A stretch of 64,000 nucleotides of DNA, from NCBI RefSeq assembly GCF_000186465.1, contig NZ_GL636091.1, forward strand, positions 822,849-886,848. The letters are read 5' to 3'. This stretch comes from Streptococcus australis ATCC 700641 (lineage in GTDB: Bacteria > Bacillota > Bacilli > Lactobacillales > Streptococcaceae). Positions within the stretch are counted from its first letter, which is position 1. Every line of letters starts with the position of its first letter. Shown here piece after piece: positions 9,379 through 19,159 of this stretch. Below the pieces are notes generated by a model. It made no database searches and was not told the origin of the DNA. It worked only from the letters and a program-made list of their open reading frames with translations. The translations under genes and the position numbers were made by a program.

Positions 9379-9846
9379 CTAGCGATTAATTCATATAGAA
9401 AACGCTTTATTAAGATATGGTCACAAGTCTTTATCCAATATATCCAGGATATGGAAAAAGCTGGTAGGAAATTAACCGCCTCTATCCTGGGAAATAAAGT
9501 GTTTGTGGAAAAAGTGGAAGAAGAAAAAACACAACCAACATCAGAACCACAGCCGATTCCACAACCACAGCCTGCTCCGCTTGTACCAGAAACTCCTGTT
9601 CATGAAGAGAAATAATCTGATCAACTTCTGAGTTCGGCTGTCGCAAGCAGTCCAGTAGTTGAAGAAGCAAGTGTGAAAACCATCGCAGTGAGCTACCATA
9701 CTGGAGCTAGCGTCAAGGAAGAACCAAGCAGTCCCCTTCCAAAAACAGGACAAGATGAGCTTGTTACCCATCTTCTTAGCCTGTATGGCATGACTTCCCT
9801 TGCCTTGGCAGGAATATTTGTCAGCAAAAAACGTGAAGAAAACTAA
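9379..9846 (+). pseudogene. Decayed 3' end of an LPXTG surface protein
   Basis: One frame encodes a sortase-anchored C-terminus: a Pro/Gln-rich stretch (TSEPQPIPQPQPAPLVPETP), then SYHTG, LPKTG, a hydrophobic segment and a KKREEN tail. A TAA interrupts this frame at 9613-9615, and no signal peptide or large N-terminal domain remains upstream. The tail aligns with that of the second subtilase downstream: SYHTG versus AYHTG, LPKTGQDE versus LPKTGQEA, and LYGMTSLALAG versus LFGMTSLAVAG. I infer the remnant of a third anchored protein, possibly another protease. It keeps its own terminator. Confidence 0.82.
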
Positions 9847-9890
9847 TAAAAAAGGAAGATTCCTCTTTAGGAGGGCTTCCTTTTTCTTTT
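9846..9890 (+). terminator. Intrinsic terminator after the surface-protein remnant
   Basis: AAAGGAAG (9851-9858) pairs with CTTCCTTT (9876-9883), with an inner CCTC/GAGG stem and a T5 tail. Confidence 0.8.
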
Positions 9891-10030
9891 ATATAATTGA
9901 AAAAAGTCTAACTTTATTTTTGCACGAAGCCTTCAATTTTTAAGTCAACCTCATTCAATCCCACTTCATTTGGAAAAATTGTCAGAAATCAACAAAATGT
10001 TATACTTTTTTTAGATTTTTCTAGAATACA

Positions 10031-10059
10031 TTGACTTTACATAAGATAAGGACTAAAAT
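10031..10059 (+). promoter_or_regulatory. Promoter of the first subtilase gene
   Basis: TTGACT (10031-10036), a 17-base spacer, then TAAAAT (10054-10059), close to sigma-A consensus and about 45 bases before the start codon. Confidence 0.85.
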
Positions 10060-10066
10060 GAAGGAG

Positions 10067-10082
10067 CGGTAAACGCTTACAA
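10067..10082 (+). promoter_or_regulatory. cre-like site (CcpA) at the first subtilase
   Basis: GGTAAACGCTTACA matches the cre consensus WTGNAANCGNWNNCW except at its first two positions and contains the palindrome GTAAACGCTTAC. It lies just downstream of the -10, where CcpA binding would repress. This is a sequence match only. Confidence 0.5.
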
Positions 10083-10102
10083 AAACTTAAGGAGGTCAGG
10101 TT

Positions 10103-13100
10103 ATGGGAAGTGACAGACAACAACGGTTTTCTTTCCGTAAATACGCAGTTGGTTTAGTATCCGTTGTAGTCGGGTGCCTTTTTTATGGTCCTGCTGTATT
10201 AGCGCAGGAGCAAGGAGGGACTCCTCAGCAGAATCTACCAGCCAGGGTTGAACATGGAACGGAAGGTGTAGCAGAAGCGGAGACAGGTTCTCAGGATTCG
10301 AATCTAATTGTTTCAGTGATTGATCAGAAGCTTCAATTGCCGGAAGCGCCAGATAGTAAAAGTTCTCTGACGGAATCAGAAAATGCGGATAAGAAAATCG
10401 GAGATGTGCCTTCTACTTATGATAAATCCAGTGAAGAAAAGTCCATACCAGAAGCTGTAGCTACTAAAGATGAAGGACTTGAAGGAAAGAAAGGAGCCCA
10501 GGAAGTCTCTGAACCTGAAAAGGAAGGAACTTCATCAGTCATAGATTCAGCCAAAGAAGAAGCGCGGGTTCAAGCTCTTGTTCGCTTAGAATCCAAACAC
10601 TCTGAAACTCCAGTTGGGGCTGAAAAAATCAAAGAGCGACTGAATGAAAATCTTCCAGTCAAATCTGCGGTTTTAAAAGAACTGGAGGAAAAGGGAATTC
10701 AGTATAAGAAGTTGGCCGATTTTGATTTACTCTTCAATGGTTTTGTCTTAGAGACTAGCTACAAAGATGCCCTCAAGATACGAAAGGTGGCCCGCGTTGA
10801 AAATGTTGACATTACGCCTCTTTCCGCAGCATCAGAAACCCAAAACCTTCCTAAGAAACAAACGACCCTAGTCCCTAGCAAGGTTAGTGATGAAAATGAA
10901 CTGATTAATCTTCAACCATTGTGGGATAAGGGAATCAAGGGTCAAGGAAGTGTTGTTGCTGTCCTAGATACTGGTCTGGACTATGACCATAACTTCTTTA
11001 GTTTAACAGATAAAAGTAAGGCTAAATACAAGAATAAAGAGCAGATGGAAGCGGCCATGAAAAAGGCTGGCATCACTTATGGTAAGTGGTACAACGATAA
11101 GGTGATTTATGCCTATAACTATTCCGATATGAATGATGAGATCAAGGAAGATGATCCACGTTCGCACGGAACTCACGTTGCAGGTTCTGCCGTCGGAAAT
11201 GCAACAAAACCAGTGCCAACAGGAGAATTGCTCAAGGGTGTAGCTCCTGAAGCACAACTGATCTTTATGCGGGTCTTCTCTGATAAAAAAGGGATGACGG
11301 AACAAGGTTTTGTTGTTGCAAAGGCTGTAGAAGATGCAGTGAAATTAGGGGCAGATACCATCAATATGAGCTTTGGGGGAGTTAATGGTGCAGAAGCAGA
11401 TACCCATCCACTGACTCGTAAGGCTTTTGAATTTGCTAGAAAATCAGGTGTCGTCATCAATGCTGCAGCAGGGAACTATGCTGTCAGTGGCTATTGGCAA
11501 GCTAAGCCAAAATCGGATGCACCAGACACTGGAACCATGGATGAACCAGCTGTTGAAAAGGGAGTTTTAGCAATTGGAGCCTTCAATAACAGTATCACTC
11601 ATGAGACAAAAATTCGCCTAGAAGTTCCTGCCTTAAAGAATAAGGAAGAATTCCAAAATGGTCTGGTCGACCTTCCTGTCTATCGTTTGATCTTCCCTGT
11701 TGAGGGACCACAATCCTATGTCTATGTTCCAAAAGGTGGGGAGAATGCTTATCGGACTCCGACTGTCAAGGGGAAAATCGCCTTGGTTGAAAGTGGTGGT
11801 GATGTTTCAGATGAGGATAAAATTAATGCCCTAAGACAGGCTGGTGCCAAAGGGATTTTGGTTTATCAGACGGAAGATCAAGGAGATACAGTGCAAAAAC
11901 TTCCGATGGGTTATTGGGGATCCTTCTTTCCTGTCAGTGTATTAGGACATAGCCTAGGGAAGGAGTTAGCGAAGCACGTTGGAGAGTACCAACTAACCTT
12001 CCATCAAGAAGTGAAAAAAGTACCTTATAGCGAAGCGAATAAAATGCTCTACTTTACAGGTTGGGGTCTAACAGCTGAAGGTATGCTGAAGCCAGATGTA
12101 ACCTTGCCGGGTGGAAATGTCTACTCTGCTATTCCAGATGGCTCTTACGACTTAGATGCAGGTACGAGTATGGCCACGCCACATGCGGCAGGTGCGACAG
12201 CTTTGATTAAGAAAGCCTTGGAAGAACGTTTCCCTCACTATAGTCCAGAACAAATCCATACCTTGCTACGTCAGCTGGTCATGAGTACTGCTAAACCTCA
12301 CAAAGATACGGAAAGCAATACCTACGCCTCTGTTCGCCAACAGGGATCTGGCTTAATGGACGCTTCTGGCGCTGCTTTTGGTGATCTTTTTGTTACAGGA
12401 AAAGGAACAGACAGTAGTTTGACGCTCGGCAATGTGAAGGATAGTTTCACATTTGAGGTAACGGTTCATAACTTGAGCCAGGAAGCTAAAGAGCTGACTT
12501 ACCATACAGTTGTCAATACGGATCAGGTTGAAAAGGGACGGATTACCTTGCAAATGCGCCAATTACTTGATCAAATGGGGGATAAGAAGATTGTCGTCCC
12601 TGCTTCAGGTAGTGTCACTGTTCCAATTAAGATTAATACAAGTAGCTTCACAAAAGAACTTTCGGAACAAATGAAAAACGGCTACTTTTTAGAAGGTTTT
12701 GTCTTCTTTAAAGATGCCAAGACCCAAAAGGATTTAGTTAGCATTCCTTATATTGGTTTTAAAGGGCAGTACCAAGATTTACCTGGTATTGAAAAACCAG
12801 TTTATGAATTTACTGGAAGTGAAAAACCTTTCTACTATTACAAAAATGAAAAAGACGACAATCCGGTTAAGGATCCCGGAAATCATTTTACTGCCTTAGT
12901 CAGCACCGTCCGTAAAGATGGGGAAGATAAACAGGTGGTTCTGGGAGAAACAGAGGATCGTTATGATGGAAAAGCTCTCGCATTTTCTCCAAATAAGGAT
13001 GGAAACTTAGATTCGGTTAATTTAAATGCGGTCGTTTTGAGAAACGTTGATAATATTCACTTAGCTGTCTATAAGGCAGATGATTTGAAACGGGAACATC

Positions 13101-14503
13101 CAATTTTTGAAAAAGGCAATGAAAGTCAGAAAAAATCGGACTATGGATGGAGAATTAATGAACGGAGCAAACTCCTCTCAGCTAGCCATTGGGCAGGAAC
13201 AGATCAAAATGGTCAAGTAGTTCCTGATGGAGAATATCAATACGTCCTTACCTATCGACCAAGCACTCCTGGTGCAAAACCACAAGAAATTATCTTGCAG
13301 GTGAAGGTAGATAACCAAGTTCCTCAATTAGCTTCGACAAAAGATTTGTATGACCCTACTTCTCGCGTCTTTAAGCCAGGAGCTATCATTGAAGAAGGTA
13401 GCGGTTTAGCTGGAAAATCCTTGACCTACCAAAAGGATGGGGAAACCGTTGAACTTTCTCCAAATCAAGATGGCAACTATCGTATCCCTGAGGGGGTTGA
13501 TTTGACTACGGTTCGCTTCTCTATTTGGGACAAGGTTCACAATACCAATATCTTAACACTTGAAGGGAAACCAGCTCCTTTTTCAACAGAGAAAGAAAAT
13601 ACCAAACCGAAAGAAGAAACAGGCTCTGAAACAAACAAACCAGCTACGGATGGTCGCTTAGAGGTTCGGATTGTTGATGAGGAAGGAAATGCAGTTTCTC
13701 AATATGCTGAAATGATGCGATATCAGGTGTTTGATAGCAAGGGCAATCGCATTGATAAAGAGTTTAATACCTATTATGAAAGTGAGTTGCCAAGACTACC
13801 TTTCGGAACTTACACCGTCAAGATCACGGGACAGGATGAAAACTATTCATGGGTTTCTCCAACTGTTATAACAGTCGAATTATCTAAAGATCATCCAGAA
13901 GGAGTTGTCAACTTCGTTTACCGCTATCGCGATAAGAATCGCTTTGATGTCGTCTTTGACAAGGAATTGCCATCTGGAACTCGTGTATTTGCAATCCATA
14001 AAGAAACTGGAGAACAGCACGAACTGGAGCAAACGATTTATGAACCTAAGACCTTTGAAAAGATTTTGTTAAATGGTGATTATCGTATTTTGATTGACCT
14101 ACCTGAGGGATATCGTGCCCTAGAGAATAATTTCTACTATTCTGTAGGGGAAAAAATGAATCGATACCTAACCAGTTTTGTAGAGGTAAAGGAAGATCCT
14201 ACACCTTCTCCAAGTCCAGTTCCTAGTCCATTTTCTCCGGATCAGCAACCTCATCCTAGTGAAAAAGTGACGGCGCTGGGACAGCCTCATCAACCAATTC
14301 AGAAGAAAGCAGACTTGCGTCCGATGTACGTTCGGCCAGATGAAAAGGATGAGAAGGTTACACAGGTCACTCTTCTTCCAAATCAGAAGGTGACCTTACC
14401 AAATACAGGTCAAACTGGAGACGCCCTTGGCTTACTAGGTCTCCTCTTATCCCTCTGTGGAGTAGGTTTTATTCGTCAAAGAGGAAAAGAAGGTCAGGAC
14501 TAA
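10103..14503 (+). CDS. Cell-wall subtilisin-like serine protease (first of tandem pair)
   Basis: 1,466 residues. The order is: YSIRK-like signal (FSFRKYAVGLVSVVVG), a Glu/Ser/Lys-rich linker, a propeptide-like region (about 150-235), then an S8 subtilase domain. Catalytic residues are Asp289 (VLDTGLD), His355 (SHGTHVAG) and Ser689 (GTSMATPHAAG), with oxyanion Asn458. A PA-type insert (about 530-670; GKIALVESGG, AGAKGILVYQ) lies between Asn458 and Ser689. Fn3-like domains and prealbumin-like modules follow. The protein ends with a Pro-rich wall spacer, LPNTG (1432-1436), a hydrophobic segment and a charged tail, so it is anchored by sortase A. It resembles the C5a-peptidase/PrtS/challisin group. 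The substrate cannot be told from sequence. The triad is intact. A strong promoter and a cre-like site precede it. Confidence 0.93.
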   Translation: MGSDRQQRFSFRKYAVGLVSVVVGCLFYGPAVLAQEQGGTPQQNLPARVEHGTEGVAEAETGSQDSNLIVSVIDQKLQLPEAPDSKSSLTESENADKKIGDVPSTYDKSSEEKSIPEAVATKDEGLEGKKGAQEVSEPEKEGTSSVIDSAKEEARVQALVRLESKHSETPVGAEKIKERLNENLPVKSAVLKELEEKGIQYKKLADFDLLFNGFVLETSYKDALKIRKVARVENVDITPLSAASETQNLPKKQTTLVPSKVSDENELINLQPLWDKGIKGQGSVVAVLDTGLDYDHNFFSLTDKSKAKYKNKEQMEAAMKKAGITYGKWYNDKVIYAYNYSDMNDEIKEDDPRSHGTHVAGSAVGNATKPVPTGELLKGVAPEAQLIFMRVFSDKKGMTEQGFVVAKAVEDAVKLGADTINMSFGGVNGAEADTHPLTRKAFEFARKSGVVINAAAGNYAVSGYWQAKPKSDAPDTGTMDEPAVEKGVLAIGAFNNSITHETKIRLEVPALKNKEEFQNGLVDLPVYRLIFPVEGPQSYVYVPKGGENAYRTPTVKGKIALVESGGDVSDEDKINALRQAGAKGILVYQTEDQGDTVQKLPMGYWGSFFPVSVLGHSLGKELAKHVGEYQLTFHQEVKKVPYSEANKMLYFTGWGLTAEGMLKPDVTLPGGNVYSAIPDGSYDLDAGTSMATPHAAGATALIKKALEERFPHYSPEQIHTLLRQLVMSTAKPHKDTESNTYASVRQQGSGLMDASGAAFGDLFVTGKGTDSSLTLGNVKDSFTFEVTVHNLSQEAKELTYHTVVNTDQVEKGRITLQMRQLLDQMGDKKIVVPASGSVTVPIKINTSSFTKELSEQMKNGYFLEGFVFFKDAKTQKDLVSIPYIGFKGQYQDLPGIEKPVYEFTGSEKPFYYYKNEKDDNPVKDPGNHFTALVSTVRKDGEDKQVVLGETEDRYDGKALAFSPNKDGNLDSVNLNAVVLRNVDNIHLAVYKADDLKREHPIFEKGNESQKKSDYGWRINERSKLLSASHWAGTDQNGQVVPDGEYQYVLTYRPSTPGAKPQEIILQVKVDNQVPQLASTKDLYDPTSRVFKPGAIIEEGSGLAGKSLTYQKDGETVELSPNQDGNYRIPEGVDLTTVRFSIWDKVHNTNILTLEGKPAPFSTEKENTKPKEETGSETNKPATDGRLEVRIVDEEGNAVSQYAEMMRYQVFDSKGNRIDKEFNTYYESELPRLPFGTYTVKITGQDENYSWVSPTVITVELSKDHPEGVVNFVYRYRDKNRFDVVFDKELPSGTRVFAIHKETGEQHELEQTIYEPKTFEKILLNGDYRILIDLPEGYRALENNFYYSVGEKMNRYLTSFVEVKEDPTPSPSPVPSPFSPDQQPHPSEKVTALGQPHQPIQKKADLRPMYVRPDEKDEKVTQVTLLPNQKVTLPNTGQTGDALGLLGLLLSLCGVGFIRQRGKEGQD

Positions 14504-14526
14504 TTCTTGAATCTTTAAAGAATCGT

Positions 14527-14569
14527 AAAGGATAGGGGGAGGTGACCAATTGGGTAGCCTCCTTCCTTT
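14527..14569 (+). other. Intercistronic hairpin between the two subtilase genes
   Basis: AAAGGA (14527-14532) pairs with TCCTTT (14564-14569), and GGGAGG (14537-14542) with CCTCC (14558-14562); the loop contains the palindrome CCAATTGG. There is no U run, so it is not an ordinary terminator. The 5' arm holds a near-perfect Shine-Dalgarno, GGAGGTGACC, in front of a TTG codon (14550) that opens an 18-codon frame overlapping the start of the next gene. Confidence 0.55.
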
Positions 14570-14586
14570 AGATAAAGGAGTATTAT

Positions 14587-17500
14587 ATGGAGTTTCATCG
14601 TAAACAACGTTTTTCTATTCGAAAATATGCAGTTGGAGTAGCATCAGTCCTCATTGGGCTTACTTTTGTTGGACCAATGGTAGCTGCAGATACAGTAAGT
14701 CCAGAAGAGCAAGTACAGACAGTCTCCGTGGTAGATGATGCCAAGGTGGATCTTGAAAAAGAGAAAACCGATCTTGTTACAGAATCAAGTAGTAAGTCGC
14801 TTCTATCAGAAGAGATAAGAGAAACAACTACATCTGATAAGGGACAAGAATTCAATGAAGAAAGAGCAGTAGAAGCTACTGCGATTATCGCCCCCAAAGA
14901 AAAACCAACAGTCGATCTTCCAACACCAACAGAGAAGATTTCTAAACCTGTCAGTTCGCCCACGCTTTTGGTAACAAATCCAACATCGGTTCAAGAAAAA
15001 TCAGAGGAAACTATAGCGAACAGTTCAGAAGTTCCTTCTCCTAATGAATTGGATGAAGCGACTCCTGTCGAAGCTTTAGTTCGACTAAAAGAAGGAAAAG
15101 AGTCTGTAGAAGGGATCCCTTCTTCTGAACTTGATAAGGCAAGGCGGATTGAGAAGACCAATCAAGAGCATGAGCAATTTTTAAAAGAACTAGAGAAACA
15201 ATCGATTCGGTTTAAAAAACTCTATGATATCAATCTGTTATTTAGTGGACTAGCCTTAGAAACAACTTACGGTGATGCTAAGAAAATTCGGGGACTGGCG
15301 CGTGTGGATGCAGTGGATTTTGCTCCGCTTCACCGGTCCAGAGTAGAGGATCCCCAGCCTGTTCCTGCCTCCCCAACTTCAAGTGTGACCAAGGTCAGTG
15401 AAGAAAATAGCTTGATTAACTTGCAACCTCTTTGGGATAAAGGTATCAAAGGCCAGGGACAGGTTGTAGCGGTTATCGATTCGGGGGTGGATCCAGCACA
15501 CGACATTTTCCGCCTAACAGATATTAGTAAGGCAAAATTCAAGAGTGAAGCGGACATAGAGGAGGCCAAGAAAAAGGCTGGAATTTCTTATGGTAAGTGG
15601 TATAATAATAAGATTGTCTACGTTCACAATTATAGTGATATGAATGACAATGTCAAGGAAGACGATCCAATCTCTCACGGTACCCACGTAGCAGGAACAG
15701 CAGTGGGAAATGCTTCTCAACCTTCCCCAAATGGTGAGATTATTCGAGGAGTTGCCCCAGAAGCTCAATTGATGTTTTTACGAGTCTTCTCAGATACCAA
15801 GGGGGGACAAGTTCAGAACTTTATTTATACCAAGGCTGTGGAAGATGCGGTTAAATTAGGTGCTGACTCCATCAATATGAGTTTGGGAACTGCATCTGGT
15901 TCGATTTATGATGTGGGAGAAATTACGCGCCAGACTTTTGATGCTGCAAGAAAAGCTGGAGTAACCATTACGGTCGCATCTACCAATATGGCCACCAATG
16001 GCTTCTGGCACAGCAAGCCACTTGCAAGCACACCAGATTATGGAATGACAGGGACCCCATCCGTCAATCCAAATGTCATTTCAGTTGCTTCTATCAATAG
16101 TCTAACTAAGCATGAGTCGACCGAGGCTAGTGTAAGCGTTAAAGAGTTAGAAGGTTCAAAAGACTTCCCAGATGGAAAAATTCCAATGCACTCCTTTGTA
16201 GAACGAGACGCCTTTCGGACAACCATCCCTCAAAGTTATCTCCATGTTGAGAATGGAGGACTAGAAAATTATCAGGGAAATCAAGTAAATGGTCGTTTGG
16301 TATTAACAGAAAGAGGAGGCCAAGTTTCTGATCTCGAAAAGATTAAACAACTAAAAAGTGCAGGTGCAACAGGCATCATCTTCTATCAAACTAAAGAGCA
16401 GGGGGATACACCGACATCATTTGACCTGGAAGGATTGGGAGAACGATTCCCAGTTGGGGTCATTGGCCACGGTGCTGGAAGTGTCCTAGCTCAACATGCC
16501 AAAGATTACCAGCTCCATATTGCCAACAAATTTAAACGTGTTCCTTACGATGCAGCCAATCAACTATCTGACTTCTCCTCTTGGGGGCTGTCAGCTGATG
16601 GCGACCTCAAACCAGATGTCACCCTTCCTGGAGGGATGATCTACTCATCTGTTAATAATGGAGAGTACTATATGGATAGGGGAACCAGTATGGCCTCTCC
16701 TCATGCAGCAGGAGCCACTGTACTGGTGAAACAAGCCCTGAAGGAGCGCTTCCCTCATCTCAGTCCAGAACAATTGCAAGTTCTTGTCAAACAGATGACC
16801 ATGAGTACAGCTGTTCCGCATGTTGATGAGGAGACACATGCCTATTCCTCTGTACGTCAGCAAGGCGCAGGGGTCATGGATGTCACAGCTGCAGCTCTAG
16901 GAGATCTCTATGTGACTGCAAAAGATGCGAAAAGCAGTCTAACACTTGGCAATGTCACTGATACCTTTGAGTTTGACGTAACCATCCACAATCTTTCCAA
17001 TCAAGAGAAGTCTGTCCGCTATGAAACCACCCTTCAGACAGACCAAGTCCAGGATGGCAAATTCACCCTTCATCCTCGTCTGTTAGAAACCCTAGATGGC
17101 AAGGAAAGCATCACGATTCCAGCCAATGGTCAGCGGACGATCCACGTGTCCGTTGACGCGAGCAAATACAAGGAAGAGCTCAGCAAGCAAATGCCAAATG
17201 GTTATTTCTTAGAAGGTTTTGTACTTGTCAAAGATGCCAGCAACAACAAACATCTGGTCAGCCTTCCTTATGTTGGCTTCCATGGAGATTACCAAAATCT
17301 TCGCGGGATCGAAAAGCCTATCTACGAATATACAGGTAGTGACAAGCCATTTTACTACTATAAGGACAAGACAGACTATCCAGATGAAAAGGTCCCAGAA
17401 ACGCCAGAGCGTCATCCAGATAACCACTTTACTTCTTTGATTAGTTATGTCTATGAGAATGGGGAGTCTGTAGCCAAAACTCTTGGGCAGGATGGGGATC

Positions 17501-19092
17501 GCTTTGATGGGGACCAACTTTACTTCTCTCCAAACAATGATTCCAGCTTTGATAGCATCAAGGTCAAAGCCGTCATGCTTCGCAATGTTGAAAATGTCCA
17601 CCTATCAGTTTACAATAAGGAGGATACGGCACGGACCAATCCGATTTACGAGGTTGGAAATGAAGTGCATCGAAAGACCGACTGGAGTTACCGAATTGGG
17701 AATCGCAGTGAAGAGTTTTATGAAATCTCTTGGGAAGGCTTGGACAAAGATGGCCAACAACTCCCAGATGGAGAATACCAATTTGTGATTACCTACCGTC
17801 CGACTGCTTCAGGAGCCAAACAACAAGAACTTAACTTCAAGGTTAAAATTGACAACACGGCTCCAAGCATTGAGACTGGAAGTGCTCACTATGACCCGCA
17901 GACTCGGATTTTCCGTCCAGGAAAGGTGATTGAAACCGGCAGTGGACTAGCAGGAACTTATCTGTCCTATGTCAAGGACGGGGAAACAGTAGCCTTAGAA
18001 CCTCAAGAGGATGGCAGTTATCTGCTTCCAGAAGGGGTGGACCTTTCTACTGTCCGTTATAGCATTTGGGATAAGGTCTACAATACCACTGAGATGGACA
18101 TCGAAGGGAAGAAGATAGAGGCAACGACCCCAACGAATGAAGCCAACTCAGATGAACAACCAACCGAGACAGAGACTGAAAAACCAACAGCTGAAAAGAG
18201 GAGCTTAGAGGTCGTCTTTACAGATAGTAGTGGAGAAGTGATTTCTTATTATCCATCTGTCGTTCGTTACCAAGTGGTGGATGACCAAGGGCGGGTTGTG
18301 GAAGGAGAATTCAATGCTTCCTACAATGGCGGCAGCTTCCCAGACCTACCTTTCGGCACTTATACAGTCAAAATCACCTTGTCGGATTACCATTATGATT
18401 GGGGAACAGAGTTAGTGAAGCAGGTGACGGTTTCACCTGAAAACCCACATCCGAAAGTGACCTTTGCCTTCCATTATTTAGATGAAAACAAACTCACTAT
18501 TGGATTTGACCAGCCAGTTCCGGCGGGAACAGTTGTAAAGGTGGTGGGGAATGACGGAAATAGCCGTCTTCTCCCACAAAGCATCTATGATTTGCAGCGC
18601 TTTGAGACCATGCTGATGAACGGATCCTATCGTGTCCATGTGGAACTCCCAGCAGGCTACCGTGCATCGGAAAATGATTTCCTTTATGAAGTGACCAATC
18701 AGATCAATTTCCACCTTCTTTCTTTGGTCAAAGACGTTATCAAGCCAAACCCAGAGGTGCATAGTGGAGCGATTGTAGCGCCATGGATTCAACCAGAAAA
18801 TCCGACACTAGTGATACCGGAAACTCCAGTGACGCCTGTCCAACCAGCGGTATCCAAAGGCCCAGTTACCCCAGCTCAACCAACTACACCTGAAACGAAA
18901 GAAGTTGCAACAAACAAACCAGTCGCTGTTGCCTATCATACTGGTGGTCAAGCAGAAGTGGCTGCATCAACGCCGACAACTAGCCTTCCCAAAACAGGAC
19001 AAGAAGCCTTGACTTCAACAGTCCTTAGCCTCTTTGGCATGACCTCACTGGCTGTAGCAGGGTTTGTAGCAAGCAAAAAACGGCAAGATTAA
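14587..19092 (+). CDS. Cell-wall subtilisin-like serine protease (second of tandem pair)
   Basis: 1,501 residues, a paralogue of the preceding gene over nearly its whole length. YSIRK signal (FSIRKYAVGVASVLIG), an acidic linker, a propeptide-like region, then the S8 domain with Asp298 (VIDSGVD), His364 (SHGTHVAG), Asn467 (STN) and Ser701 (GTSMASPHAAG). A PA insert (GRLVLTERGG, AGATGIIFYQ), Fn3-like domains and two modules beginning about RSLEVVFTD and KLTIGFDQ follow. The Pro/Thr/Val-rich wall spacer leads to LPKTG, a hydrophobic segment and KKRQD. The residue before the catalytic-site Asn differs from the first copy (GN becomes TN), and the wall spacer is unrelated. The start has AAGGAG 6 bases upstream. 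Tandem cell-wall proteases are known in S. gordonii; a pair with divergent linkers suggests different reach or substrates. Confidence 0.93.
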   Translation: MEFHRKQRFSIRKYAVGVASVLIGLTFVGPMVAADTVSPEEQVQTVSVVDDAKVDLEKEKTDLVTESSSKSLLSEEIRETTTSDKGQEFNEERAVEATAIIAPKEKPTVDLPTPTEKISKPVSSPTLLVTNPTSVQEKSEETIANSSEVPSPNELDEATPVEALVRLKEGKESVEGIPSSELDKARRIEKTNQEHEQFLKELEKQSIRFKKLYDINLLFSGLALETTYGDAKKIRGLARVDAVDFAPLHRSRVEDPQPVPASPTSSVTKVSEENSLINLQPLWDKGIKGQGQVVAVIDSGVDPAHDIFRLTDISKAKFKSEADIEEAKKKAGISYGKWYNNKIVYVHNYSDMNDNVKEDDPISHGTHVAGTAVGNASQPSPNGEIIRGVAPEAQLMFLRVFSDTKGGQVQNFIYTKAVEDAVKLGADSINMSLGTASGSIYDVGEITRQTFDAARKAGVTITVASTNMATNGFWHSKPLASTPDYGMTGTPSVNPNVISVASINSLTKHESTEASVSVKELEGSKDFPDGKIPMHSFVERDAFRTTIPQSYLHVENGGLENYQGNQVNGRLVLTERGGQVSDLEKIKQLKSAGATGIIFYQTKEQGDTPTSFDLEGLGERFPVGVIGHGAGSVLAQHAKDYQLHIANKFKRVPYDAANQLSDFSSWGLSADGDLKPDVTLPGGMIYSSVNNGEYYMDRGTSMASPHAAGATVLVKQALKERFPHLSPEQLQVLVKQMTMSTAVPHVDEETHAYSSVRQQGAGVMDVTAAALGDLYVTAKDAKSSLTLGNVTDTFEFDVTIHNLSNQEKSVRYETTLQTDQVQDGKFTLHPRLLETLDGKESITIPANGQRTIHVSVDASKYKEELSKQMPNGYFLEGFVLVKDASNNKHLVSLPYVGFHGDYQNLRGIEKPIYEYTGSDKPFYYYKDKTDYPDEKVPETPERHPDNHFTSLISYVYENGESVAKTLGQDGDRFDGDQLYFSPNNDSSFDSIKVKAVMLRNVENVHLSVYNKEDTARTNPIYEVGNEVHRKTDWSYRIGNRSEEFYEISWEGLDKDGQQLPDGEYQFVITYRPTASGAKQQELNFKVKIDNTAPSIETGSAHYDPQTRIFRPGKVIETGSGLAGTYLSYVKDGETVALEPQEDGSYLLPEGVDLSTVRYSIWDKVYNTTEMDIEGKKIEATTPTNEANSDEQPTETETEKPTAEKRSLEVVFTDSSGEVISYYPSVVRYQVVDDQGRVVEGEFNASYNGGSFPDLPFGTYTVKITLSDYHYDWGTELVKQVTVSPENPHPKVTFAFHYLDENKLTIGFDQPVPAGTVVKVVGNDGNSRLLPQSIYDLQRFETMLMNGSYRVHVELPAGYRASENDFLYEVTNQINFHLLSLVKDVIKPNPEVHSGAIVAPWIQPENPTLVIPETPVTPVQPAVSKGPVTPAQPTTPETKEVATNKPVAVAYHTGGQAEVAASTPTTSLPKTGQEALTSTVLSLFGMTSLAVAGFVASKKRQD

Positions 19093-19116
19093 GTCGTTCA
19101 TGTATTTGGTTACTCT

Positions 19117-19155
19117 AAAAAACGTCCGTTTAATTTTAGAAACGGACGTTTTGAA
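19117..19155. terminator. Bidirectional intrinsic terminator
   Basis: AAAACGTCCGTTT (19119-19131) pairs perfectly with AAACGGACGTTTT (19140-19152). It separates the protease pair from the leftward glycan genes. Confidence 0.93.
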
Positions 19156-19159
19156 TGTT

